This document shows, in pieces, positions 6,447 through 12,799 of a DNA stretch of 12,799 bases; the stretch's first letter is position 1; each line of letters begins with the position of its first letter. The notes beneath the pieces were generated by a model. It was not told the origin of the DNA and searched no databases. It saw nothing but the letters and a program-made list of their open reading frames with translations. Origin of the DNA: Pseudomonadota bacterium. Its GTDB lineage: Bacteria; Pseudomonadota; Alphaproteobacteria; Rhizobiales; Hyphomicrobiaceae. The stretch spans positions 1 to 12,799 of the forward strand of contig QGVC01000070.1 of assembly GCA_003242645.1 (NCBI GenBank). The letters run 5' to 3'. The translations under genes and the position numbers were made by a program.

Positions 6447-7768
6447 CCTTGACACGTCGCGATGTCATGATCGGTGCGGCGGGGCTTACCGCTCTTGGCA
6501 GCGTTCCCGCCCTTGCTCAGCCGATGATCAATTCGTCTTCAGAGCTCTTGGCAAAAGGGAGCAAGAAGCGGGTCGTGATCGCCGGAGGAGGATGGGGAGG
6601 GCTGACCGCTGCGCGCCATTTGCGCGACACAGCGCCCGACGCCGAAGTGGTGGTACTGGAGCGGAACCCGATCTTCTGGTCTTGCCCCATGAGCAACAAG
6701 TGGCTGATCGATATCGTCGACAGCGACTTTCTCATGCATGACATGTTCGGGCCGGCCCGCAAATACGGCTATCACCTCATTCAAACCGAAGTTACCGCCA
6801 TCGACCGCGACAAGAAGCAGGTCCGTACCGCTCACGGCAGCATCGAATATGATTACCTAATTCTCGCTGGCGGTATTCGGTACGCCTATGAGGCATGGTT
6901 CGGGAACGACCGTGTTGCCGCCGATTACACGCGCAAGAATTTCCCCACGGCCTATATCCCGAATGCGGAGCACCTGGCGCTGAAGCGGAAAATCCGCAAC
7001 TTCACGGGCGGCACAATTGTCATGACCTTGCCGCCGCCGCCGCACCGCTGCCCGCCCTCACCCTACGAGCGGGCTTGCATCATGGCGTGGTGGTTCAAGA
7101 AGAACAAAATTCCTGCGAAAATTGTTATCCTTGATCCGAAGCCTAACATTGCACCCATCGGCATGGGATTCCGTCAGGCATTCGAGGAGCTTTATCCCGA
7201 CATTATCACCCACGTTCCGAACGCCAAAATCCGGGAGGTGGATCCCTTCAATAAAAAGATCAAAACCGAAGCGGGCGATTTCACATTTAATGATGCGATC
7301 CTGATGTCGCCGCATCAGGCCAGTGATCTGGTGTGGATGGCCGATCTCATCGGGAAAACACCTGAGGATAAACCGACGGGATGGGCGGATATCCACCCGA
7401 CGATGCTTCACGCGAAAGCGGACCCGGATGTCTACGTAATTGGTGACTCCATGGGTGCGATCTCGCCGCTCTTCGGGCACTATCCCAAGAGCGGTCATGT
7501 CGCGAATGCCATGGGTCGCATCGTCGCTCAGTACATCGGCCTCAGGCTAGCCGACAAAGAGGTCAAGCCCATTCTTCCGGATAATCTTTGCTATATGCTG
7601 GTGAATGGGGAGCCGCGGGAGGCGATCGCGGTCAAGTTCGAGTATAATCTCCGACAGGATGGCCTGATTGAACAGCACCAATATGACATAGATCTGCGTT
7701 CCGCCGATCTGGTCGAAGAAGATTTCGTTTGGGCGAAAGGACTGTACAACGATTTCCTGTCGGCTTAG
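6443..7768 (+). CDS. FccB/SoxF-like FAD-dependent sulfide dehydrogenase-family flavoprotein, Tat-exported
   Basis: 441-residue flavoprotein of the flavocytochrome c sulfide dehydrogenase family, related to sulfide:quinone oxidoreductases. It starts with a Tat signal (TRRDVMIGAAG, residues 4-14; ALAQ cleavage region near 23-26). The FAD-binding VVIAGGGWGGLTAARHL follows at 44-60, and the second FAD segment VYVIGDSMG at 330-338. Two redox cysteines expected for the FCSD flavoprotein subunit are present: C203 in HRCPPSPYERA and C383 in NLCYMLV. C81 in FWSCPMSN lies at a further family-typical position. In characterised FCSD the flavoprotein oxidises sulfide and passes electrons to a cytochrome c subunit. 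No fccA- or sox-like gene is adjacent here; instead the gene is flanked by a desulfurase homologue (4-nt overlap) and selD (24-nt gap). The substrate could be sulfide, selenide or another reduced chalcogen. The family call is firm; the selenium role is inference. Confidence 0.86.
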   Translation: MTLTRRDVMIGAAGLTALGSVPALAQPMINSSSELLAKGSKKRVVIAGGGWGGLTAARHLRDTAPDAEVVVLERNPIFWSCPMSNKWLIDIVDSDFLMHDMFGPARKYGYHLIQTEVTAIDRDKKQVRTAHGSIEYDYLILAGGIRYAYEAWFGNDRVAADYTRKNFPTAYIPNAEHLALKRKIRNFTGGTIVMTLPPPPHRCPPSPYERACIMAWWFKKNKIPAKIVILDPKPNIAPIGMGFRQAFEELYPDIITHVPNAKIREVDPFNKKIKTEAGDFTFNDAILMSPHQASDLVWMADLIGKTPEDKPTGWADIHPTMLHAKADPDVYVIGDSMGAISPLFGHYPKSGHVANAMGRIVAQYIGLRLADKEVKPILPDNLCYMLVNGEPREAIAVKFEYNLRQDGLIEQHQYDIDLRSADLVEEDFVWAKGLYNDFLSA

Positions 7769-7792
7769 TGCCGACCACTGCGAGGAAGAACG

Positions 7793-8836
7793 ATGACGAC
7801 AGTGCAATTGACGGCACTTGCTCACGGCGGCGGCTGTGGCTGCAAGCTTGCGCCATCAGTTCTCCAACAGCTGCTGGCTGACCAGCCAGTAGCTGGAGTT
7901 TACAAGCAACTGCTCGTTGGCACGGAAACGGCGGACGACGCTGCTGTCTGGCAGCTCGATGAGAACACCTGCATCATCGCGACCACGGATTTTTTCATGC
8001 CGATGGTCGATGATCCCTTCGATTTCGGCCGTATCGCTGCCACCAACGCCATTTCAGACGTCTATGCCATGGGTGGGTCCCCGATCATGGCTCTGGCCGT
8101 GCTCGGAATGCCCGTCGACAAAATCCCGACCGATGCGGTGCGGGAAATTCTGAGGGGCGGGGCGTCAATTTGCGATATAGCGGGTATTCCGGTTGCCGGC
8201 GGCCATTCCATTGATTGCCCTGAGCCGGTTTACGGCCTGGCCGTTATTGGGACGTGCCGTCCCGAGCACCTGCGCCGCAATTCGGTTGCGCGCCCCGGAG
8301 ATACGCTGATTCTGACAAAGGCTATTGGCGTGGGGATCTACTCGGCCGCAATCAAGAAAGGCGAACTCGATCCGGCCGGATACGAGGAGATGATCAGCTC
8401 CACGACCCTGCTCAATCGGATCGGGAGCGAGCTCGCCAAAAATCCAGATGTGCACGCCATCACTGATGTCACGGGTTTCGGGCTGCTTGGCCATTCGCTC
8501 GAAATGGCGCGCGGATCCGGCGTTGCGATCGAAATCGACGCGGATCAGGTCCCCCTGCTCACTCAGGCAGCTCGACTTGCTCAGCAAGGCTTCGTGACCG
8601 GTGCTTCACATCGAAATTGGTCGAGCTACGGCCAGCACGTGACGCTTCCCGCAGGGTTACCGGATTGGCGGCGTCATTTGCTGACAGATCCGCAAACGTC
8701 GGGAGGCCTTCTTGTTGCGTGCGCGGCGGACCGGGCAGCCGAAATCGTAGATTTCGCGCAAAAAGCCGGGTATGCCGCCGCCAGGATTGTTGGCCGAGTC
8801 CAAGAAGGCGATCCTTCAGTGAAAGTGGCTGACTAG
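7793..8836 (+). CDS. selD: Selenophosphate synthetase (selenide, water dikinase)
   Basis: Cytoplasmic enzyme that makes selenophosphate from selenide and ATP, the selenium donor for Sec-tRNA formation by SelA. 347 residues, the same length as E. coli SelD. The N-terminal catalytic loop HGGGCGCK is intact, with C15 and K18 matching E. coli C17 and K20; C15 is encoded by TGT, so this SelD is not itself a selenoprotein. Further family marks are [37 protein letters not shown] (long block at residues 64-95), [18 protein letters not shown] and DPQTSGGLL. The ATG has a GAGGAAG ribosome site about 5 nt upstream. It is the last gene of the desulfurase-flavoprotein-selD set. The Sec-containing formate dehydrogenase encoded nearby is the obvious consumer of its product. 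Confidence 0.98.
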   Translation: MTTVQLTALAHGGGCGCKLAPSVLQQLLADQPVAGVYKQLLVGTETADDAAVWQLDENTCIIATTDFFMPMVDDPFDFGRIAATNAISDVYAMGGSPIMALAVLGMPVDKIPTDAVREILRGGASICDIAGIPVAGGHSIDCPEPVYGLAVIGTCRPEHLRRNSVARPGDTLILTKAIGVGIYSAAIKKGELDPAGYEEMISSTTLLNRIGSELAKNPDVHAITDVTGFGLLGHSLEMARGSGVAIEIDADQVPLLTQAARLAQQGFVTGASHRNWSSYGQHVTLPAGLPDWRRHLLTDPQTSGGLLVACAADRAAEIVDFAQKAGYAAARIVGRVQEGDPSVKVAD

Positions 8837-9081
8837 CTATCGAAGTCAGGGGGGGCCGATCTGCGGGAATTGAACTGCGCAATAAGGTAAGAGCTACCGG
8901 CTAAACGCCGTATCTCATTCGGCGGATCTAAGGGAGGCGCCTACATTTGTTCCCTGGGTGTGTGGCGGCTAATGAGGTGCTCGTAGTTCTTGATGCGTGG
9001 TTGTGGTCCTCTGTGTGTGGTGATCGGTTGGGGCCAGCAGGGAAGCTGCGAGACGCTGGCGCTCGGGCTACCACGCTCCTG
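8837..9081. other. Gene-free gap between converging modules, with a weak hairpin and a tRNA-like T-arm fragment
   Basis: This 245-base stretch separates selD from the converging acyl-CoA operon. CGCCG-N9-CGGCG (8906-8924) is a small hairpin without a T-run. GCCAGC (9033-9038) and GCTGGC (9055-9060) form a second weak dyad. Neither is a convincing intrinsic terminator. Read on the minus strand, 8880-8863 contains a T-loop-like GTTCAATTC flanked by an imperfect GCG/CGC stem, resembling the 3' part of a tRNA, but no matching acceptor, D or anticodon arms could be built. I found no convincing reading frame here. Confidence 0.45.
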
Positions 9082-10413
9082 CTAAACTTTCCGCAAAATT
9101 CGCTTCGCCTTGTGTGTGCTGCGGGGCAGAGTGCCAGGCGGTACGACTTCGACTATAGCACGCACATGTAGCTTTGTCCGGATGGTACTGGCGACCCGTG
9201 CTTGCAAGTCCGGCTGCCCGTCATCCAAAGCTTCGACACGAAGCTTGAGGCCCGTCAGGAAGCCCGAGGCGGGATCGGTCACCTCTTGGTCGAGGATAAT
9301 GAGATATTCGCCTGTGGTGCCTGGAATCGATCGTATGACGTCTTCTACGGCCGTGGGAAAGACATTGACACCGCGGATGACGAGCATGTCATCGGCCCGC
9401 CCCCTGACACCGCCGGGGAGCCGGGCGTGTGTACGGCCACATGGGCAGGGGCGCTTGTCGCGAACAACGATGTCCCCCGTCCACCAGCGGACTAAGGGTA
9501 CTGCCTGCTTGTCAAGATGAGTGAGGACCAATACCCCTGGCGTTCCATCGGGCACGGGTTCGTTGGTTTCTGGGTCGAGCACCTCAGCATACGCGAAGTC
9601 CTCGACAAGATGCGGGCCGTTTTGGGCAACACAATCCCAAGCGATCGGCTGAAATTCGAGGCTGCCATAGCCGTCGAAACACTTCGCATCCCAAAGCTCT
9701 TCGATCATTCGGCGCGTTGCCGGAACATTAGCTCCGGGTTCACCGCCTAGCATAATCTTGGAAACCTTGCTCGCGCGCGGTTCAAACCCCATTCGTCGGG
9801 CAACCTCGGCCAAATGGGCCATGAACGACGGCGTGGCTGAAACAGCCGTTGTGCCGTATTCGAACATGGTAGTGATTTGACGTTCGGAGTCTCCGCTGCC
9901 CCCGGGAATGCAGGTCGCGCCTATTCGCTGATAGGCCATCAGTCCCCCGAGGCCACCGACGAACCAAGAGAAATTGAAGAGGCATTGATAAACGTCATTT
10001 CGCCTGACGCCCTGGCTGTATGCAAGGCGCGCGTAAAGGTCGGTCCAACGCTCGATATCTGCTGCCGTCCAGCAGTCGGGAGTTGGTTTAGATGTGGTGC
10101 CGGAAGAGAAATGCACGCGGACAACTTCAGAGGGCGAGACCGCGAGCATTGATCCGAAAGGCGGCTCTTCCTGTAAAGCAGCCTGATAATCGCCTTTGCG
10201 CGTCAGCGGCAACGCGCGAAGATCATCGAACGATCTAAGGTCACCTGGGTTGAAGCCGATCCTCGCGAATACCCGGCTATAGTAGCGGCTTGTGCGAGCG
10301 ATACGGGCGAGCTGCTCTTTGAGACGCTTGAGCTGGTAGTTCTCAAGCTCATCTCGCGACCATATTTCTCGCGCGTCCCAAATGTCCTCTGAATAAGGCT
10401 GTCCCAAGATCAC
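9082..10413 (-). CDS. PaaK-type (phenylacetate-CoA ligase family) AMP-forming acyl-CoA ligase
   Basis: 443-residue member of the PaaK branch of the adenylate-forming ligases, which activate a carboxylic acid with ATP and join it to coenzyme A. Marks in order: phosphate-binding loop SSGTTSKPT (103-111); CFDGYGSLEFQP (245-256), the aromatic/adenine motif, normally YGLSE in PaaK; TGDI (312-315); a CPCGRTH segment (323-329) typical of the family; the hinge GRADDMLVIRGVNVFP; and the C-terminal catalytic lysine in HKAKRI (434-439). The start is GTG at 10413 with GGTGGG about 9-10 nt upstream; a TTG two codons later is an alternative. It lies 27 nt after the acyl-CoA dehydrogenase stop and is probably the last gene of that operon. 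The substrate is not evident; true phenylacetate-CoA ligase is unlikely to be provable here, since no paa ring-epoxidase genes are present. Confidence 0.9.
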   Translation of the reverse strand: MILGQPYSEDIWDAREIWSRDELENYQLKRLKEQLARIARTSRYYSRVFARIGFNPGDLRSFDDLRALPLTRKGDYQAALQEEPPFGSMLAVSPSEVVRVHFSSGTTSKPTPDCWTAADIERWTDLYARLAYSQGVRRNDVYQCLFNFSWFVGGLGGLMAYQRIGATCIPGGSGDSERQITTMFEYGTTAVSATPSFMAHLAEVARRMGFEPRASKVSKIMLGGEPGANVPATRRMIEELWDAKCFDGYGSLEFQPIAWDCVAQNGPHLVEDFAYAEVLDPETNEPVPDGTPGVLVLTHLDKQAVPLVRWWTGDIVVRDKRPCPCGRTHARLPGGVRGRADDMLVIRGVNVFPTAVEDVIRSIPGTTGEYLIILDQEVTDPASGFLTGLKLRVEALDDGQPDLQARVASTIRTKLHVRAIVEVVPPGTLPRSTHKAKRILRKV

Positions 10414-10440
10414 GGTCGTTTTCCCACCGAAATCGACGTA

Positions 10441-11625
10441 TTAGATGCCTGCTTCGGCTCTTGGTGGCGCGTCTGCTTCCATCTCTTTTCTGATGGCACG
10501 CGCAACGACGAGTCTCTGAATTTCCGATGTGCCTTCGTAGATTTCGGTAATGCGCTGGTCGCGGTAATACCGCTCCACGGGGTTCGGCTTTACATAACCG
10601 GCGCCGCCGTAGATTTGGACAGCTGCGTCCACCGCTCGATGTGAGACCTCACTGGCGTAAAGCTTCGCCATTGCTCCGAGCGTAGCGATATCGCGACCTT
10701 GATCATAGGCGCGGGCTGCCTGCCAAAGCATCATTCGCGCTGCTGAGAGCTCGGTTGCGACGTCAGCCAGGCGGAAACCAATGGCCTGATGGTCTATGAT
10801 CGGTTGCCCGAATGTGTATCGCTCCATAGCGTAGCGGCTCGCCGCCCGCCACGCCGCGAGACCAATGCCGATGGCCTGCGCCGCGACTGTTACGCGACCG
10901 ACGTTCAATGTTCTTAGTGCCAAACTCAGCCCACGCCCGGGTTCACCGAGCATCGCCTCGTCGGGGACAACGGTATCGACCTTCAGGTTGCTGGTCAGAG
11001 TGCCGCGAATCCCCATTTTGTCTTCAAAGAAGTCTATGGTGACACCGTCCTGGTCCTTGTCGACCATGAATGCCGTGATACCGCGACCCTTCGCTTCGGG
11101 ATTCGTCTTGGCGAAGAAAATATAATGCTGCGAAACGCCCCCATTGCCGAGCCAACATTTTTCACCCTTGAGCCGCCAGCCGTTACCTTCGCGCGTTGCT
11201 GATGCGCTGATTGCAGCCGCATCCGAGCCGGCACCGCGCTCGCTCAAAGCAAAGCAGACTGCAATCCCGCGGGCCATGCCGCCGAGATATTTCTGTTTCT
11301 GGTCCTCGCGCCCGGCTAGCAGCACAGGAAAAGCTCCCAACTGATAGGCAGCGAGAATAGCAGCCGTGGATGCGCAAGCCTCTGCAACACGCTCAACGAC
11401 GCCGACAACCGCCGAGAGGGACGCGCCTTGGCCGCCGTATTGGCGTGGAAGGAATAGGCCCGTCAGGCCGTGCTCTTTCATCACTTCGATGTGCTCGTAA
11501 GGATACCTTTGCTCGCGGTCGAGCTCTGCGGCCAGGGGAGCAAAATATTCTAGGCTCAGACGATCTGCGAGCTTGTACCACCGGTCCTCCTCGGGGCTGC
11601 GATCCGGCTCCCAGATAACCCCCAT
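10441..11625 (-). CDS. Acyl-CoA dehydrogenase family protein
   Basis: FAD-dependent enzyme of 394 residues, normal for the family, expected to introduce an alpha,beta double bond into an acyl-CoA thioester and pass electrons to electron-transfer flavoprotein. Visible marks: CFALSERGAGSD (124-135), the FAD/substrate-binding signature; WLGNGG (158-163); RYTFGQPIIDHQAIGFRLAD (269-288); and the C-terminal ITEIYEGTSEIQR (359-371), in which E364 is at the usual catalytic-base position of the short-chain and medium-chain groups. The ATG at 11625 has a strong TGAGGAGGAA ribosome site whose TGA is the stop codon of the upstream small gene, so translation is likely coupled. The neighbours (AtuA-type proteins and a CoA ligase) suggest degradation of a branched, terpenoid-like or aromatic acid, but chain preference cannot be judged from the sequence. 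Confidence 0.94.
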   Translation of the reverse strand: MGVIWEPDRSPEEDRWYKLADRLSLEYFAPLAAELDREQRYPYEHIEVMKEHGLTGLFLPRQYGGQGASLSAVVGVVERVAEACASTAAILAAYQLGAFPVLLAGREDQKQKYLGGMARGIAVCFALSERGAGSDAAAISASATREGNGWRLKGEKCWLGNGGVSQHYIFFAKTNPEAKGRGITAFMVDKDQDGVTIDFFEDKMGIRGTLTSNLKVDTVVPDEAMLGEPGRGLSLALRTLNVGRVTVAAQAIGIGLAAWRAASRYAMERYTFGQPIIDHQAIGFRLADVATELSAARMMLWQAARAYDQGRDIATLGAMAKLYASEVSHRAVDAAVQIYGGAGYVKPNPVERYYRDQRITEIYEGTSEIQRLVVARAIRKEMEADAPPRAEAGI

Positions 11626-11637
11626 GAGCGTTCCTCC

Positions 11638-11982
11638 TCAGTGGTCATATTCATCGGAACGGGCAGTTTCCATATCCGGTAATTCGATGGTCAGCATCAG
11701 GGAAGACAGGCTTTTCCCATGGATGTCCATGCGCATACTGCGAGTCACACCGCCGTCGAGAGCGCGTTCGATGACGAAATTGTAGGCAAGAAGCTTGGGC
11801 AATTCGAAACGCCTGCATGGCCCTTTTGCTAATGAGGCAAAGGTCTCCATCACGCGCTCGCAAGTAAGATATCTCCCGAGGTGCTGATATCCGGCAGCAT
11901 CGTAAGCGATAACCGAAATGTTGATCGTATCGCCTTTATCGCCAGCGCGGCTGTGGGCGAGGTCATACACGCGGATGCTCAT
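11638..11982 (-). CDS. Small AtuA C-terminal-domain-like protein
   Basis: 114-residue protein beginning MSIRVYDLAHSRAGDKGDTI, the signature opening of the small ferredoxin-like-fold domain found at the C-terminus of AtuA proteins; RAGDKGD and the NISVIAYD strand are the clearest marks. It has no signal peptide or membrane segment and is probably cytoplasmic. Here it is a separate gene: its ATG overlaps the stop of the upstream AtuA/DUF1446 gene (ATGA at 11982-11979), and its own TGA lies within the ribosome site of the acyl-CoA dehydrogenase gene. The overlap suggests a 1:1 partner of the upstream protein. AtuA is known from acyclic terpene (citronellol/geraniol) utilisation in Pseudomonas, but its biochemical role is unclear, so no reaction is assigned. 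Confidence 0.82.
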   Translation of the reverse strand: MSIRVYDLAHSRAGDKGDTINISVIAYDAAGYQHLGRYLTCERVMETFASLAKGPCRRFELPKLLAYNFVIERALDGGVTRSMRMDIHGKSLSSLMLTIELPDMETARSDEYDH

Positions 11983-12799
11983 GCCTCAAATACCTTTACA
12001 CGCGCCCGGACCTCCGACCGCGGAATTAGCACCGATTGCACCCGCAGGATTTCGCGCACAGTCTTGAAGTCGGCGGCGCCGCCCGCGGGACCATTAGTGA
12101 GCAACGTTTCAACTTCCTGGCCCACGACTTCTGCCGCGCGGCGATCGCGGGTACGACCGGCGACACGCAGACGGACTTCGTAAGGTTCAGGACGCTTCCC
12201 CTTTTCACCCTCAGGACCGTGCAGAGTTTCGAGGCCGATAAGCTCGACACGAAGGTCATCATACTTATATCCACGGAGCTCCAGCCGACGACGAACGATT
12301 TCACCCGCAAGCCGCGCACGAGCGACGGCGTTAATGCCGGCATAAGAAATTTGACCCTCACCGATAAACCCCTCGAGATAGCCGACACTCACCTTCAGCT
12401 TATCAGGTCGCGGTTTGGCGCGGGCTCCGATTACCTCGACGAGATCTGGCCCTACTTCTTTGAATTCAAGCTCAGTAACGTCTAGCACGCAGTCGGGCGT
12501 CACATAGGCGGCAGGATCGTGCATTTCATAGAGCAGCTGTTCCGTACAGGTCATGCGATCGATGCGTCCGCCGCTGCCCGCCACTTTGCCAATGCGTACT
12601 CGGCCATCTTCCCAAACGTCGGCAAAAGGAAAGCCGAGAGCCCACGGTTCTGGAACATCCTTCTTGCCGGGATCGGCGAAATAGCCGCCGGTGATCTGAC
12701 CTGTGCATTCGAGCAGGTGGCCCATGACTGTGCCTTGGCCTAGGAGAGGATCGTTTTCTGACCAGCGATATGTCGCGAGCACGGGAGCGACACACAGAG
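11979..12799 (-). CDS. AtuA/DUF1446 family protein, C-terminal part (cut by window edge)
   Basis: About 272 codons of an AtuA-type (DUF1446) protein lie in the window. The frame stays open to the right edge, so the true start is outside, and a GTG at 12782 is unlikely to be the start. Recognisable pieces are GHLLECTGQITGGYFADPG near the visible N-terminus, VAGSGGRIDRMTCTEQLLYE, and DVTELEFKEVGPDLVEV, followed by a domain with RLELRGYKYDDLRVELIG. These match the C-terminal half of the DUF1446 domain. The family occurs in terpenoid and other acyl-CoA degradation clusters; its reaction is not established. It ends with a 4-nt overlap into the small AtuA-like gene, which would be the C-terminal domain in single-chain AtuA proteins. 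First visible gene of the minus-strand operon. Confidence 0.87.
   Translation of the reverse strand, partial: LCVAPVLATYRWSENDPLLGQGTVMGHLLECTGQITGGYFADPGKKDVPEPWALGFPFADVWEDGRVRIGKVAGSGGRIDRMTCTEQLLYEMHDPAAYVTPDCVLDVTELEFKEVGPDLVEVIGARAKPRPDKLKVSVGYLEGFIGEGQISYAGINAVARARLAGEIVRRRLELRGYKYDDLRVELIGLETLHGPEGEKGKRPEPYEVRLRVAGRTRDRRAAEVVGQEVETLLTNGPAGGAADFKTVREILRVQSVLIPRSEVRARVKVFEA

Noticed and set aside
7826..7846. Possibility that SelD itself contains Sec at its catalytic position, as in some SelD proteins.
   Set aside because: The codon is TGT (Cys15) within HGGGCGCK, and there is no in-frame TGA.
8840..8940. Possible selC (tRNA-Sec) or other tRNA gene just downstream of selD.
   Set aside because: Only a T-loop-like piece is present. 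No long acceptor stem, D arm or anticodon arm with TCA could be assembled on either strand.
9033..9060. Inverted repeat GCCAGC/GCTGGC just beyond the stop of the PaaK-like gene as a terminator.
   Set aside because: Short stem with a 16-nt loop and no T-run on the minus strand; too weak to call.

Overview
The window looks like part of a chromosome of a high-G+C Gram-negative bacterium, most likely an alphaproteobacterium of the Hyphomicrobiales type. That placement is inferred from gene content and codon style and is not proven. Eleven protein genes are supported. They fall into two unrelated modules, separated by a short gene-free gap at 8837-9081.

Module 1 (1-8836) is a formate dehydrogenase and selenium locus. 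On the minus strand lies a full-length formate dehydrogenase-N alpha subunit (171-3245). It is a selenoprotein: an in-frame TGA at 2646-2648 sits at the family's selenocysteine position, and a bacterial SECIS hairpin follows 11 nt after it. A naive translation would split this gene in two. The start of the iron-sulfur beta subunit (1-157) follows, cut by the window edge. Divergently, on the plus strand, come a membrane-anchored TlpA-type thioredoxin and a Tat-exported transglutaminase-like protein, ending in a strong intrinsic terminator (5220-5252). Directly behind the terminator is a tightly packed three-gene set: a NifS-type cysteine desulfurase/selenocysteine lyase homologue, a Tat-exported flavoprotein of the flavocytochrome c sulfide dehydrogenase family, and selD (selenophosphate synthetase). 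The likely logic is that the desulfurase homologue mobilises selenium, SelD activates it, and Sec is inserted into the formate dehydrogenase alpha subunit encoded a few kilobases away. selA, selB and selC are not in the window. The FccB-like flavoprotein, wedged between two selenium-supply genes and without a cytochrome partner, is the most unusual element here.

Module 2 (9082-12799, minus strand) is a catabolic acyl-CoA operon. In transcription order it contains the C-terminal part of an AtuA/DUF1446 protein (cut by the window edge), a separate small AtuA C-terminal-domain-like protein, an acyl-CoA dehydrogenase, and a PaaK-type phenylacetate-CoA ligase-family AMP-forming enzyme. Overlapping or near-overlapping junctions suggest a single transcript. 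Its substrate cannot be read from this window.

Regulatory sequence is concentrated at 3246-3478, between fdnG and the TlpA-like gene. It holds candidate promoter boxes, an 18-bp dyad, and a hairpin lying between a Shine-Dalgarno-like sequence and the start codon of the TlpA-like gene. No insertion sequence, CRISPR array or intact tRNA/rRNA gene was seen.
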